DNA from: Flavobacterium psychrophilum DSM 3660 = ATCC 49418
GTDB taxonomy: Bacteria; Bacteroidota; Bacteroidia; Flavobacteriales; Flavobacteriaceae
DNA: 64,000 nt
NCBI RefSeq assembly: GCF_002217405.1
Contig: NZ_MUHE01000010.1
Coordinates: 43,892-107,891, forward strand
Direction: 5' to 3'
Below the pieces are notes generated by a model. That model was given only the letters and a program-made list of their open reading frames with translations. It was not told the origin of the DNA and searched no databases. Numbering within the stretch: the first letter of the stretch is position 1; every line of letters starts with the position of its first letter. Both the position numbers and the translations under genes were made by a program. Positions 9,315-17,330 of this stretch are shown piece by piece.

Positions 9315-9935
9315 ATGACAAAAGTTATCATCGCTATCGCATTTTTTGTAACCAGTTTAGTAAGTGCGCAAACTCAATTTGAGCAGGGTATGGGCAAAGC
9401 ATTCGGATTATGGAAAGAAGGAAAAAATACCGAAGCATCGGACATGTTTGAGCGAATAGCATCGGCAGAAAAAAGTAGTTGGTTGCCTAACTATTATGTG
9501 GCGTTAGTAAACACAACGGAAGCATTTAAACCAGAAAATAAAGAAAAAGTATCTGTTTTTCTAGACAAAGCAAATGCCGCTTTAGATATCGAATTAGCAA
9601 AAAACAAAAACAATGCAGAGCTTTTAGTTATTCAGGCTATGGCAAAAACAGCATTGCTGGCTTCTAATCCTATGGCTTACGGTATGACACTTTCGCCTAA
9701 AATTGCCCAAATTTACGCATTAGCAAGTTTATTAGCTCCAGAAAATCCAAGAGTGGTATATTGCAAAGCCGAATTTGCAATAGGTGGTGCAAAATGGACT
9801 GGCGCCGATGTAAAACAATTATGCGGGGAGGTAGAAAAAGCTATCGGACTTTTTGCTACTTTTAAGCCAGAAACAGTTTTTTCGCCAAAATGGGGATTAG
9901 AAAGAGCTACAGCAGCAATAAAAAATTGTAAATAA
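9315..9935 (+). CDS. Exported alpha-helical (TPR-like) protein paired with TonB receptor
   Basis: The 206-residue protein has a signal peptide ending VSAQ (residue 19) and a helical body with TPR-like spacing (GKAFGLWKEGKNTEASDMFERIASAE; AELLVIQAMAKTALLAS; ASLLAPENPRVVYCKAEFAIGG). It lies 121 bp downstream of the receptor in the same direction. Similar short exported proteins accompany some flavobacterial TonB receptors, but I do not know a defined function. A hairpin immediately after its stop suggests that the receptor unit ends here. Confidence 0.75.
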   Translation: MTKVIIAIAFFVTSLVSAQTQFEQGMGKAFGLWKEGKNTEASDMFERIASAEKSSWLPNYYVALVNTTEAFKPENKEKVSVFLDKANAALDIELAKNKNNAELLVIQAMAKTALLASNPMAYGMTLSPKIAQIYALASLLAPENPRVVYCKAEFAIGGAKWTGADVKQLCGEVEKAIGLFATFKPETVFSPKWGLERATAAIKNCK

Positions 9936-9937
9936 TT

Positions 9938-9978
9938 AAGCAATAAATTGTAATATTCAGAATTTTATTATTGCTTTT
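9938..9978 (+). terminator. Weak terminator-like hairpin before the sensor kinase gene
   Basis: AAGCAATAA (9938-9946) pairs with TTATTGCTT (9968-9976), then T residues. The stem is AT-rich with a 21-nt loop. It lies between the stop at 9935 and the kinase start at 9994, so it could partly separate the two units. Confidence 0.4.
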
Positions 9979-9993
9979 AAAAAAGATGAAAAA

Positions 9994-11361
9994 ATGGAGA
10001 ATCAGAGAATACGTACTTTTTCAGAGATTAAAAAAGGGACTATTGCTTGTCTGAAAATTTCGGTCCTATTTACCTTAATTTCGGTGCTAATCAATCAGGA
10101 GTATAGCCTCGAAAATATTGGATTCTCCTTTCTAATTAGTTCTTTGTATTCTTTCGGACTTGGTTTTGGCAACGGATTGATAAATAATGTGTTAGATAAA
10201 AATTGGGATTGGTTAGAACAAACAAATTTGCGAGTTTATTTGGGGGTTATAGCCACTATTTTATATACAATTCCAGTAGTTTTGGGTGTAAATTATGTTA
10301 TTTTTGTTATATTAATGAAACTACCAATCGCCGATTTTTTTAGCGAAAGAATCGTTTTAATACATCTTTTTTATATTATTTTATCCCTTGGTATATCTAC
10401 CTTTATGCACGCCAGAAGTTTTATGATTAACTGGAAAAACGTAAGTAAAAAAGAAGTTATCGAGCAGAAAATTATTGCAGGAACAGCTTCCGCAAAATTT
10501 GAAAGTTTAAAAAATCAGATCGATCCACATTTTTTGTTTAACAGCCTAAATGTTTTAAGCTCTTTGATCGAAGAAAATCCCGAAAACGCACAACGATTTA
10601 CCACTTCTTTATCTAAAATTTATCGATATGTTCTCGAACAAAAAGACAAAGAATTAGTTTCGGTCGATGAGGAATTAGCTTTCGCAAAAACGTATATGAA
10701 CTTGCTCAAAATGCGTTTCGAAAATAGTTTAACATACGAAATAACAATTAATCACATTGCTCCGTCTATAGCAATAAAAGACGCAAAAGTAGTACCACTC
10801 TCATTACAATTATTACTCGAAAATACAGTGAAACACAATGTGGTTTCAGAACAGAAACCGTTGCATATTAAGATTTTTATTGATAGTGATTATTTAGTCA
10901 TTCAAAATAATTTTCAGAAGAAAGACGTTTTGCAAGATAGAAAAGGTCTTGGATTGCAAAACATCATTAACCGTTACGGGATTATTTCTAATAGAAAAGT
11001 CCTAATCGAACAAACCGAAAACACATTTAGCGTAAGAATACCCATACTAACAAAACAAATAACTGTATTAGAAACAAACGCTAATTATGCAGAAAATAAT
11101 GCCTATTATCGTGCAAAAAAACGAGTAGAAGAGCTAAAAGGTTTTTATGGTAATTTAATATCTTATTGTTGTGTGATTCCTATTTTAGTTTTTATAAACT
11201 TAAGATTTTCGCCAGAATTTCAATGGTTTTGGTATTCTGCTGTGGGTTGGGGATTTGGTTTAATGATGCACGCCTTCAAAATTTTTGGATATACAACCCA
11301 TTGGGAAGAACGAAAAATTCAAGAAATTTTAGACAAACAAGATAAAAACAATTGCAAATAA
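9994..11361 (+). CDS. LytS-type sensor histidine kinase with C-terminal 2TM domain
   Basis: The 455-residue protein has about four N-terminal membrane segments (20-35, 42-66, 83-108 and 120-138). A His_kinase domain follows with the phospho-acceptor in QIDPHFLFNSL (His179) and the ATP-lid residues LLLENTVKHN and GLGLQNIINRYG. After residue 368 there is a separate 2TM domain (YYRAKKRVEELKGFYGN...HWEERKIQEIL) with two more membrane segments. The kinase should phosphorylate the LytTR regulator encoded at 12439. The stimulus is unknown. The fused 2TM domain is a paralogue of the three small proteins that follow, which suggests the set works as one membrane complex (inference). Confidence 0.9.
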   Translation: MENQRIRTFSEIKKGTIACLKISVLFTLISVLINQEYSLENIGFSFLISSLYSFGLGFGNGLINNVLDKNWDWLEQTNLRVYLGVIATILYTIPVVLGVNYVIFVILMKLPIADFFSERIVLIHLFYIILSLGISTFMHARSFMINWKNVSKKEVIEQKIIAGTASAKFESLKNQIDPHFLFNSLNVLSSLIEENPENAQRFTTSLSKIYRYVLEQKDKELVSVDEELAFAKTYMNLLKMRFENSLTYEITINHIAPSIAIKDAKVVPLSLQLLLENTVKHNVVSEQKPLHIKIFIDSDYLVIQNNFQKKDVLQDRKGLGLQNIINRYGIISNRKVLIEQTENTFSVRIPILTKQITVLETNANYAENNAYYRAKKRVEELKGFYGNLISYCCVIPILVFINLRFSPEFQWFWYSAVGWGFGLMMHAFKIFGYTTHWEERKIQEILDKQDKNNCK

Positions 11362-11363
11362 TT

Positions 11364-11684
11364 ATGAAAAAAAATCAAAATTATTATCAAAATAAAGAAA
11401 TTTTAAATATAGCTCAAAGCAAGGTGGCAAGGCTGAAAGGATTTTATATACACACTTTTGTTTTTAGTATTGGTGTTATTATTTTTGTTTTAAAAGAATA
11501 TTTTAAAATGAAACTTAATTTTTTCCCAATAAAACATATCAATTACTTTGCCATGGCAATCTGGATAGTCGCTTATTTAATCTCTGTGCTGGGAATGTTT
11601 TTTGAGTATAAGGTCTTTGGGGAAAAATGGGAAGATCAAAAAATAAAAAATATGATTAAAAAACAATCTGAAAAAACAATCTGA
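11364..11684 (+). CDS. 2TM domain protein (first stand-alone copy)
   Basis: This 106-residue protein has the 2TM signature: an amphipathic KVARLKGFYIH start, two hydrophobic segments (about 28-46 and 62-84) and the closing FGEKWEDQKIKNMI. I chose the ATG at 11364, two bases after the kinase stop. A TTG at 11352 is in frame but overlaps the kinase. Its C-terminus runs into a triplicated 13-bp repeat whose copy junction forms the TGA stop. Beyond that stop the same frame stays open into the next 2TM gene. Confidence 0.82.
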   Translation: MKKNQNYYQNKEILNIAQSKVARLKGFYIHTFVFSIGVIIFVLKEYFKMKLNFFPIKHINYFAMAIWIVAYLISVLGMFFEYKVFGEKWEDQKIKNMIKKQSEKTI

Positions 11685-11696
11685 AAAAACAATCTG
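11658..11696 (+). repeat. Three tandem copies of a 13-bp unit at the end of a 2TM gene
   Basis: The unit AAAAAACAATCTG is repeated exactly three times (11658-11670, 11671-11683, 11684-11696). The stop TGA (11682-11684) of the first 2TM gene falls across the junction of copies 2 and 3. Because 13 is not a multiple of 3, a change in copy number would change the frame. Confidence 0.95.
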
Positions 11697-11705
11697 GAGA
11701 TAATC

Positions 11706-12011
11706 ATGGAAAATAAATATCATAATGAAGATCGCTATTATGCCGCAAAGAAAAGAGTAAACGAAATTAAGGGTTTTTACGGAAATTTGGTTTCTTATAT
11801 TCTTGTAAATCTTATACTTTTAGCAATTAATTTTGCTACCTCCCCCGAGTGTTTATGGTTTTTTTGGCCATTATTGGGTTGGGGCGTAGGGGTTGTTATT
11901 CACGGTATGATTATTTTTCAGTGGTTGCCCTTTTTTGGAAAAGATTGGGAAGAAAAAAAGATAAAAGAGTTTATAGACATCGAAAAAAGGACAAAAGAAC
12001 GCTTTAAATAA
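11706..12011 (+). CDS. 2TM domain protein (second stand-alone copy)
   Basis: This 101-residue protein is the copy most like the kinase C-terminus: RYYAAKKRVNEIKGFYGNLVSY against YYRAKKRVEELKGFYGNLISY, then WPLLGWGVGVVIHG and GKDWEEKKIKEFI. It has two membrane segments. It starts 21 bp after the previous stop and is in the same reading frame as the previous gene. Its function is unknown. Such proteins are habitually encoded beside LytS/LytTR pairs in Flavobacteriia. Confidence 0.85.
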   Translation: MENKYHNEDRYYAAKKRVNEIKGFYGNLVSYILVNLILLAINFATSPECLWFFWPLLGWGVGVVIHGMIIFQWLPFFGKDWEEKKIKEFIDIEKRTKERFK

Positions 12012-12018
12012 GTATAAA

Positions 12019-12369
12019 ATGAGAATGAATAATCGTTTCTTTGATGACAATATATTAAGTAACATAAGTTCTAACACGCGTTATGACAGGGCATTAAAAA
12101 GAGTAAAAAGGATAAAAAGTTTCTATATTCATTTATTGGTTTATATTCTGGTAAATGCCTTTTTTCTTTGCAGTAGTTACCTCAGGCATCAATCAGAAAG
12201 TGAAATATTTTGGCGCTGGGAAACCTTTTCGAGTGGGCTGTATTGGGGCGTTGGTTTAGTAGCCCACGGAATATCTGTTTTTGGTAAAAATATATTTTTT
12301 GGAAATGAATGGGAAGAAAAGAAAATCAAAGCGCTAATAGAAAATGATAAAGACGAGAAATGGGAGTAA
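12019..12369 (+). CDS. 2TM domain protein (third stand-alone copy)
   Basis: This 116-residue 2TM protein has RYDRALKRVKRIKSFYIHLLVYILVN, a second segment around GLYWGVGLVAHG and the closing GNEWEEKKIKALI. An internal Met at codon 3 (12025) is an alternative start. It begins 7 bp after the previous stop and ends 69 bp before the response regulator start, so all genes from 9994 to 13200 can be one transcript. Confidence 0.85.
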   Translation: MRMNNRFFDDNILSNISSNTRYDRALKRVKRIKSFYIHLLVYILVNAFFLCSSYLRHQSESEIFWRWETFSSGLYWGVGLVAHGISVFGKNIFFGNEWEEKKIKALIENDKDEKWE

Positions 12370-12438
12370 ATTAGTGGTAAGGTTCCGAGATTCAAAACCT
12401 CAGAAACCTTGTATCGTTGTAACTTTGAACCTAAAAAC

Positions 12439-13200
12439 ATGAAAACTATAATAATTGAAGACGAAAAACCAGCAGCAAGATTATTACAACGCAAGCTCGA
12501 TAAACTTGGAGTAAAAGTCGATGTCATGCTACACTCGGTCGAGGAAGCGATAGCTTGGTTTTCTAATAATAAACATCCTGATTTGATATTTTTAGACATT
12601 CAATTATCTGACGGATTATCTTTTGAAATTTTTGAAAAAGTAACCATAAAATCGGCAATAATTTTTACAACGGCATACGACGAGTACGCATTAAAAGCTT
12701 TCAAACTAAATTCGATAGATTATTTGTTGAAGCCTATTGATGACGATGAATTGTCAATTGCTATTTTTAAATTCAGAAATCAATTTCAAAAAACAGAAAA
12801 TATTCCTGTAAATTTAGATTTCGAAGCTATAAAAAAAATGTTTCAAAACCCGTTTGATAAAAATTTCAAAACCAGATTTATTGTAAAAATAGGGCAACAA
12901 CTAAAAATTATTTTAATAGAAGAAATAGAATGTTTTTTTAGTGAAAATAAAGGAACCTATATTCATACTTTCGACAACAGAAATTACCTGATAGACTTGA
13001 CTCTGGAAGTTTTAGAGCAAGGTTTAGATCCAGAAAATTTCTTTCGTATTAGTAGGAAATTTATTGTTCCTTTAAAATCTGTTAAAGAAATTATCTTGTA
13101 TTCTAACTCACGATTAAAGATTGTTTTGCCAACTTATAAAGAAGAAGAAGTCGTAGTTTCTCGAGAAAAAGTACAAGAATTTAAATCTTGGATAGGATGA
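12439..13200 (+). CDS. LytTR family response regulator
   Basis: This 253-residue protein has a receiver domain (residues 3-118) with acidic pocket ED (7-8), phospho-acceptor Asp53 in FLDIQLSDG, TTAYDEYALKAF and Lys in LLKPI. A LytTR DNA-binding domain covers about 145-250 (RFIVKIGQQLKIILIEEIECF, then FFRISRKFIV). I chose ATG 12439. The upstream TTG-type extension (12409) adds ten unrelated residues. It is the cognate regulator of the kinase at 9994. Its targets are not visible, although autoregulation is typical for this class. Confidence 0.93.
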   Translation: MKTIIIEDEKPAARLLQRKLDKLGVKVDVMLHSVEEAIAWFSNNKHPDLIFLDIQLSDGLSFEIFEKVTIKSAIIFTTAYDEYALKAFKLNSIDYLLKPIDDDELSIAIFKFRNQFQKTENIPVNLDFEAIKKMFQNPFDKNFKTRFIVKIGQQLKIILIEEIECFFSENKGTYIHTFDNRNYLIDLTLEVLEQGLDPENFFRISRKFIVPLKSVKEIILYSNSRLKIVLPTYKEEEVVVSREKVQEFKSWIG

Positions 13201-13292
13201 TTTTTAAATAAAGTTTATGATTAACTAAGTGATGTTAAAGTAATGGTGTTTAGTTTTTTAGTTGTTTACAATCAATTTTATTGATAGTAAAT

Positions 13293-14066
13293 TTAAGCTT
13301 TAAAATATACTTTTCTAATCCCAATAAAAACAAACATAGGTATCGTATAAATGATAAAAAAGGGAACGATATATTGTATTAAATTCATTGGGAGCATCAC
13401 CGCAATTATGAGTAATTGAAATCCTAAACCATAAATAGAAACCAAAGTCATAAACCAGTTTGGAAACGTTTTTACTTTATAAGCATTGCTATCTAAATAA
13501 TGAATTATCTTATCGAAAATCCCATAAACCAAGGTGTAAATTTTAAATAAAATATTTACTGTTTTTTGACTCTCTCCAGGTAAAGCACGAGGTGATTTAT
13601 ACTCAAAAACTTTACTTGTTGTATCTCCTCCAACTAATTTGTTTCTTAAGATTACATAATAATAATTGTATAAAGTTCCTTGCAATTGAACACAAAAAAA
13701 GGCTAAAATTGTTATTAAAAAGGATGTTTTAGAAACGTAACAAATCGTCATCAAAAACATAAAATTTAAGACAATATCAAACACACTATCTAGATATCTT
13801 CCAGAATACGAGGGTGTGTTTTTTAGTCTTGCAAGTTCGCCATCTGCAGCATCTATTGCTGATTTTAGTATGATAAAAAGACTTGCAAAAAAGTAATTTT
13901 TACTCAATATGCAACCAATTGCAATTAGACCAGAGAGCCCAAAGAGTAGCGTTACATGAATAGGTGTGAAGCGTGTTTTTTTGAGAGAATTGGCAAGTAA
14001 TTTTCCAAAAGACCTTCCGTAATCTGATAAATCTAAAAATTTATCCTGAGCAGCGAGTTTAGACAT
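13293..14066 (-). CDS. CDP-alcohol phosphatidyltransferase family protein
   Basis: The 257-residue membrane protein contains the complete CDP-OH-P motif: Asp72, Asp75-Gly76, Ala79-Arg80, Gly89, Asp93 and Asp97 (segment DAADGELAR... to DSVFD). About six hydrophobic segments follow. The motif chelates metal and transfers a phosphoryl-alcohol from a CDP-linked donor, as in phospholipid or inositol-phosphate lipid synthesis. The acceptor and donor are not defined by sequence. It is longer than PgsA-type enzymes and unlike PssA. A TACTTTTG box lies at 14109-14116, 43 bp upstream. Confidence 0.88.
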   Translation of the reverse strand: MSKLAAQDKFLDLSDYGRSFGKLLANSLKKTRFTPIHVTLLFGLSGLIAIGCILSKNYFFASLFIILKSAIDAADGELARLKNTPSYSGRYLDSVFDIVLNFMFLMTICYVSKTSFLITILAFFCVQLQGTLYNYYYVILRNKLVGGDTTSKVFEYKSPRALPGESQKTVNILFKIYTLVYGIFDKIIHYLDSNAYKVKTFPNWFMTLVSIYGLGFQLLIIAVMLPMNLIQYIVPFFIIYTIPMFVFIGIRKVYFKA

Positions 14067-14108
14067 TTAAGTGTGAAAACGAATAGATGTGACAATATAG
14101 TCAGATTA

Positions 14109-14116
14109 CAAAAGTA
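14109..14116 (-). promoter_or_regulatory. Candidate -7 box (TACTTTTG)
   Basis: The minus strand shows TACTTTTG 43 bp upstream of the phosphatidyltransferase start at 14066. No -33 TTG lies at the ideal spacing. Confidence 0.35.
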
Positions 14117-14170
14117 ATCTTTTTTAGCTATTATTTTTTGTATAAATAATAGTTTGTATTTTGTTAAATA

Positions 14171-15190
14171 TTACTTACTAAATCTATGTAAAGTATAAGT
14201 TGTAGTTGCTAGTAATATAAATGCCATGGCTTGATGTATAACTCCTAACCAAAGCGGAACGCTGTATAATAAAGTTAGCACACCAAGTGTAAATTGTATA
14301 AAGACAATTATAAGTAATGCGTTTAATCCGTTTTTTTGTTCTAACGAAAGTGTATGTTTTTTACTTTTGAAGGTTAAAAATACTATTAATCCAGCTACAA
14401 AATAAGCAATGGTTCTGTGTACAAATTGCACACCACTTTTACCTTCTGTAAATCTTGCAAACCAAGACTCTTTTTCTAGAATAATACTTTCGTGAAAGAA
14501 TTGCCCATCACTCATTAAAGGCCAATGGTTGTGTATTAATCCGGCATTAAGACCAGCAACAAATCCGCCGTAAATAATTTGCAGAATTATTATTGCCAAA
14601 GTAATCCTAGCGATATTTCGTAAAGGGAGAATTACTTGTTTTTTTTCAGGATAAATTAAATCTAGAGCAACCCATAAGGTGTAAGCAAAAGTTATAAAAG
14701 CAAAAGTTAAGTGTAATGAAAGGCGAAAATGGCTTACATCTGGTGCATCAATTAAACCACTTTTTACCATAAACCAGCCTAAAAAACCCTGAAAAGCACC
14801 CATTCCTAGTAGAATTGCACATTTTCTTAGGGTTTCGGTATTCAATTTTTTCTTTATCAAGAAATAAATAAAAGGAATAATAAAAACCAATCCAATTATT
14901 CTGCCAATAAATCGATGAAACCATTCCCAGAAATAGATAAATTTATAATCTGACAGTGTAAAATCGTTGTGAATATTTATTTTTTGGTATTCTGGAAAAA
15001 GCTTATATTTTTCGAAAGTTTCTTCCCATTTAGCTTCAGTAAGCGGAGGGAACGTATCGGTTACTAGATGCCAATCTGTCATCGATAAACCAGAATTTGT
15101 TAATCTTGTGATTCCGCCCACGACAACCATTATAAATACTAAAAAGCACCCCGAAAGTAACCAGATTATTACAGATTTATTATTTTTCAT
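14171..15190 (-). CDS. ctaA: Heme A synthase (COX15/CtaA family)
   Basis: The 339-residue protein has eight predicted membrane helices and the family landmarks: GGITRLTNSGLSMTDW near residue 27, the heme-ligand helix with EWFHRFIGR, HFRLSLHLTFAF, AGLNAGLIHNHWPLM and the final FVHRTIAYF and VIHQAMAFIL. The paired histidines are all present. It oxidises heme O to heme A for a cytochrome c oxidase. The length matches the COX15 (type 2) class. No ctaB or oxidase genes are in this window. It is transcribed in the same direction as the CCA-type gene upstream, 85 bp away. Confidence 0.93.
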   Translation of the reverse strand: MKNNKSVIIWLLSGCFLVFIMVVVGGITRLTNSGLSMTDWHLVTDTFPPLTEAKWEETFEKYKLFPEYQKINIHNDFTLSDYKFIYFWEWFHRFIGRIIGLVFIIPFIYFLIKKKLNTETLRKCAILLGMGAFQGFLGWFMVKSGLIDAPDVSHFRLSLHLTFAFITFAYTLWVALDLIYPEKKQVILPLRNIARITLAIIILQIIYGGFVAGLNAGLIHNHWPLMSDGQFFHESIILEKESWFARFTEGKSGVQFVHRTIAYFVAGLIVFLTFKSKKHTLSLEQKNGLNALLIIVFIQFTLGVLTLLYSVPLWLGVIHQAMAFILLATTTYTLHRFSK

Positions 15191-15275
15191 TAATTATAAA
15201 TTTTCAACATGTAAAGTTATATGGTTTAGATATTTTTTGTTTTAAAACAAATTATAATTAAATATTAATTATTTG

Positions 15276-16697
15276 TTAATTTAACACTTTTTTTAAACCT
15301 AATTTTTCAGCTTTTTTTAAAACAAATTTATAGGCTGCTTGGTATTCATTTGGAATTTCCCCTTCTAAAATGGCTTCTTTTACAGCTTCTTTCAAAACGC
15401 CAATTTCTCTACCTGGTTTTATGTCAAAAATTTCCATAATCTGTTCACCAGTAATTGGCGGTTGAAAGTTTCGGACAGAATCACGTTCTTCTACTTCGAT
15501 GATTTTCTGACGTACAATTTCGAAGTTTTTATGGTATTTCTTAAACTTATTTGGGTTTTTTGTGGTAATATCGGCTTCGCACAAAGTCATTAAATTTTCT
15601 ACATCTTGGCCAGCATCAAAAACGAGACGGCGCACTGCAGAATCAGTCACAATATCTTCGGACAAAACGATGGGACGAGAACTCATCATAACCATTTTTT
15701 GTACAAATTTCATTTTTTGATTTAGGGGCATGTGTAAACGTTCGAATATTTTTTTTGCCATTTTACCTCCTAAAAACTCATGTCCGTGAAAAGTCCAGCC
15801 TTGTTTTTTATTAAAACGTTTGGTTGGTGCTTTGCCAATATCATGTAATAATGCAGACCAACGCAACCAAACATCATTGGTATTTGGGCAAATATTATCA
15901 ACGACTTCTAACGTGTGGTAAAAGTTGTTTTTGTGTGTATGACCTTCTATTTCTTCTACTTGATTTAAAGCGGTTAGTTCTGGAAGAATAATATCTAACA
16001 ATCCTGTTTTAAACAATAATAAAAATCCTATTGAGGGTTTATCTGACGAAAGGATTTTATTTAATTCATCGACAATTCGTTCGCCCGAAATAATATTTAT
16101 TCTATCGGTATTTTTAGCGATAGAATTTAAAGAATTTTCTTCAATGGCGAAACCCAATTGTGTTGCAAACCGAATACCACGAAGCATTCGCAAAGGATCA
16201 TCAGAATAGGTAATATCAGGATCTAAAGGGGTTTTTATTGTTTTGTTTTCTAAATCGGTTAAGCCATCAAAAGGATCTAAAAGTTGGCCGTAATTGGTTT
16301 TGTTTAGGGAAATTGCTAAGGCATTTATTGTAAAATCACGACGGTTTTGGTCATCTTCAAGCGTTCCGTTTTCTACAACAGGATTGCGACTTTCGAGATT
16401 GTAAGATTCTTTTCTTGCTCCAACAAATTCTATTTCAGTATCTTCAAAACGAAGCATCGCTGTTCCGTATGTTTTAAAAACTTGTACTTTAGGTTTGTGT
16501 GGTAATAATGCTGAAACTTTTAGTGCCAACTCGATTCCTGAGCCTACTGCAACAATATCTATGTCTTTTTTAAATTCTCTTTTTAAAATCAAATCACGTA
16601 CAAACCCGCCAATTACATAGCTATCTATGCTAAGTTCTTGGGAAGCTTCTGAAATTATTTCAAAAATTTTGTTATTTAGTGCTGATTTATAGTTCAT
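15276..16697 (-). CDS. CCA tRNA nucleotidyltransferase / poly(A) polymerase family protein with HD domain
   Basis: The 473-residue enzyme has a class II nucleotidyltransferase head with GGFVRDLIL (30-38), the catalytic KDIDIVAVG, and RRDFTINALAISL. An RNA- and primer-binding neck follows, then an HD domain with HTHKNNFYHTLEVVDNI and LLHDIGKAPT. In bacteria such proteins add or repair the CCA end of tRNAs, and the HD part may act as a phosphohydrolase. A poly(A) polymerase role cannot be excluded by reading alone. It follows the threonylcarbamoyl-AMP synthase gene by 54 bp, so two tRNA maturation genes are neighbours. Confidence 0.9.
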   Translation of the reverse strand: MNYKSALNNKIFEIISEASQELSIDSYVIGGFVRDLILKREFKKDIDIVAVGSGIELALKVSALLPHKPKVQVFKTYGTAMLRFEDTEIEFVGARKESYNLESRNPVVENGTLEDDQNRRDFTINALAISLNKTNYGQLLDPFDGLTDLENKTIKTPLDPDITYSDDPLRMLRGIRFATQLGFAIEENSLNSIAKNTDRINIISGERIVDELNKILSSDKPSIGFLLLFKTGLLDIILPELTALNQVEEIEGHTHKNNFYHTLEVVDNICPNTNDVWLRWSALLHDIGKAPTKRFNKKQGWTFHGHEFLGGKMAKKIFERLHMPLNQKMKFVQKMVMMSSRPIVLSEDIVTDSAVRRLVFDAGQDVENLMTLCEADITTKNPNKFKKYHKNFEIVRQKIIEVEERDSVRNFQPPITGEQIMEIFDIKPGREIGVLKEAVKEAILEGEIPNEYQAAYKFVLKKAEKLGLKKVLN

Positions 16698-16751
16698 TTC
16701 TTGTTTCTGTATTTTCTCCTTGGTCGAAATGACAAACTATAATATAAAACT

Positions 16752-17318
16752 TTATTTGCGAATGACCTTTACTTGCGAATCATTCGTTAATTTTATGATT
16801 GTAGATGGTTTTCCTCCAATTTTTTCGTGATGCAAATTTACAACATAGTCTACACCTTTTAAAATTTCTGGGCTAATATCTTTAAACGCAATAGGGGTAG
16901 GTTGTCCAGAAATATTTGCTGAAGTTGATACTAGAGGTTTTTTCATTCTTTCTAGTAATTTGAAGCAAAATGGTTCTTTTACGATTCTAATACCAAGTGT
17001 CTTATCTGTTGCGATTAAGTTTGGTGCTATGTTTCTAGGATTGTCTAATATTAGAGTAGTTGGTTTTTCGGACACATCCATAATTTGCCAAGCTACTTCT
17101 GGGATGTCTTTAAAAACGTTGTACATCATTTTTTCGCCATTCATGAGGCAAATCATGCTTTGTGTTTCGGCTCTTTGTTTGAGTTTGTATATTTTGGCAA
17201 CTGCCTCAGGGTTTGTAGCATCGCAGCCTATTCCCCAAACGGTATCGGTAGGGTAAAGAATGATTCCGCCTTCTTTGATGACTTCGTAGGCGTTGTGTAT
17301 TTCTTGGTTGATGTCCAT
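16752..17318 (-). CDS. tsaC: L-threonylcarbamoyladenylate synthase (TsaC/YwlC/Sua5 family)
   Basis: The 188-residue protein is a YrdC/Sua5 core: GGIILYPTDTVWGIGCDA (14-31), KIYKLKQR and the C-terminal PLVSTSANISGQPTP. It makes threonylcarbamoyl-AMP from threonine, bicarbonate and ATP, the first step of the t6A37 tRNA modification. TsaD, which completes the modification, is encoded at 45733-46755. The length is that of the short YrdC form without the Sua5 C-terminal domain. It starts 12 bp after the glycosyltransferase stop at 17331, so it may be cotranscribed with the sugar genes. Confidence 0.93.
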   Translation of the reverse strand: MDINQEIHNAYEVIKEGGIILYPTDTVWGIGCDATNPEAVAKIYKLKQRAETQSMICLMNGEKMMYNVFKDIPEVAWQIMDVSEKPTTLILDNPRNIAPNLIATDKTLGIRIVKEPFCFKLLERMKKPLVSTSANISGQPTPIAFKDISPEILKGVDYVVNLHHEKIGGKPSTIIKLTNDSQVKVIRK

Positions 17319-17330
17319 ATTAAGAAGGTT

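Noticed and set aside
12189..12599. 136-codon minus-strand frame across the 2TM and regulator genes
   Set aside because: It is antisense to two well-supported genes and spans their junction, so it is not a gene.
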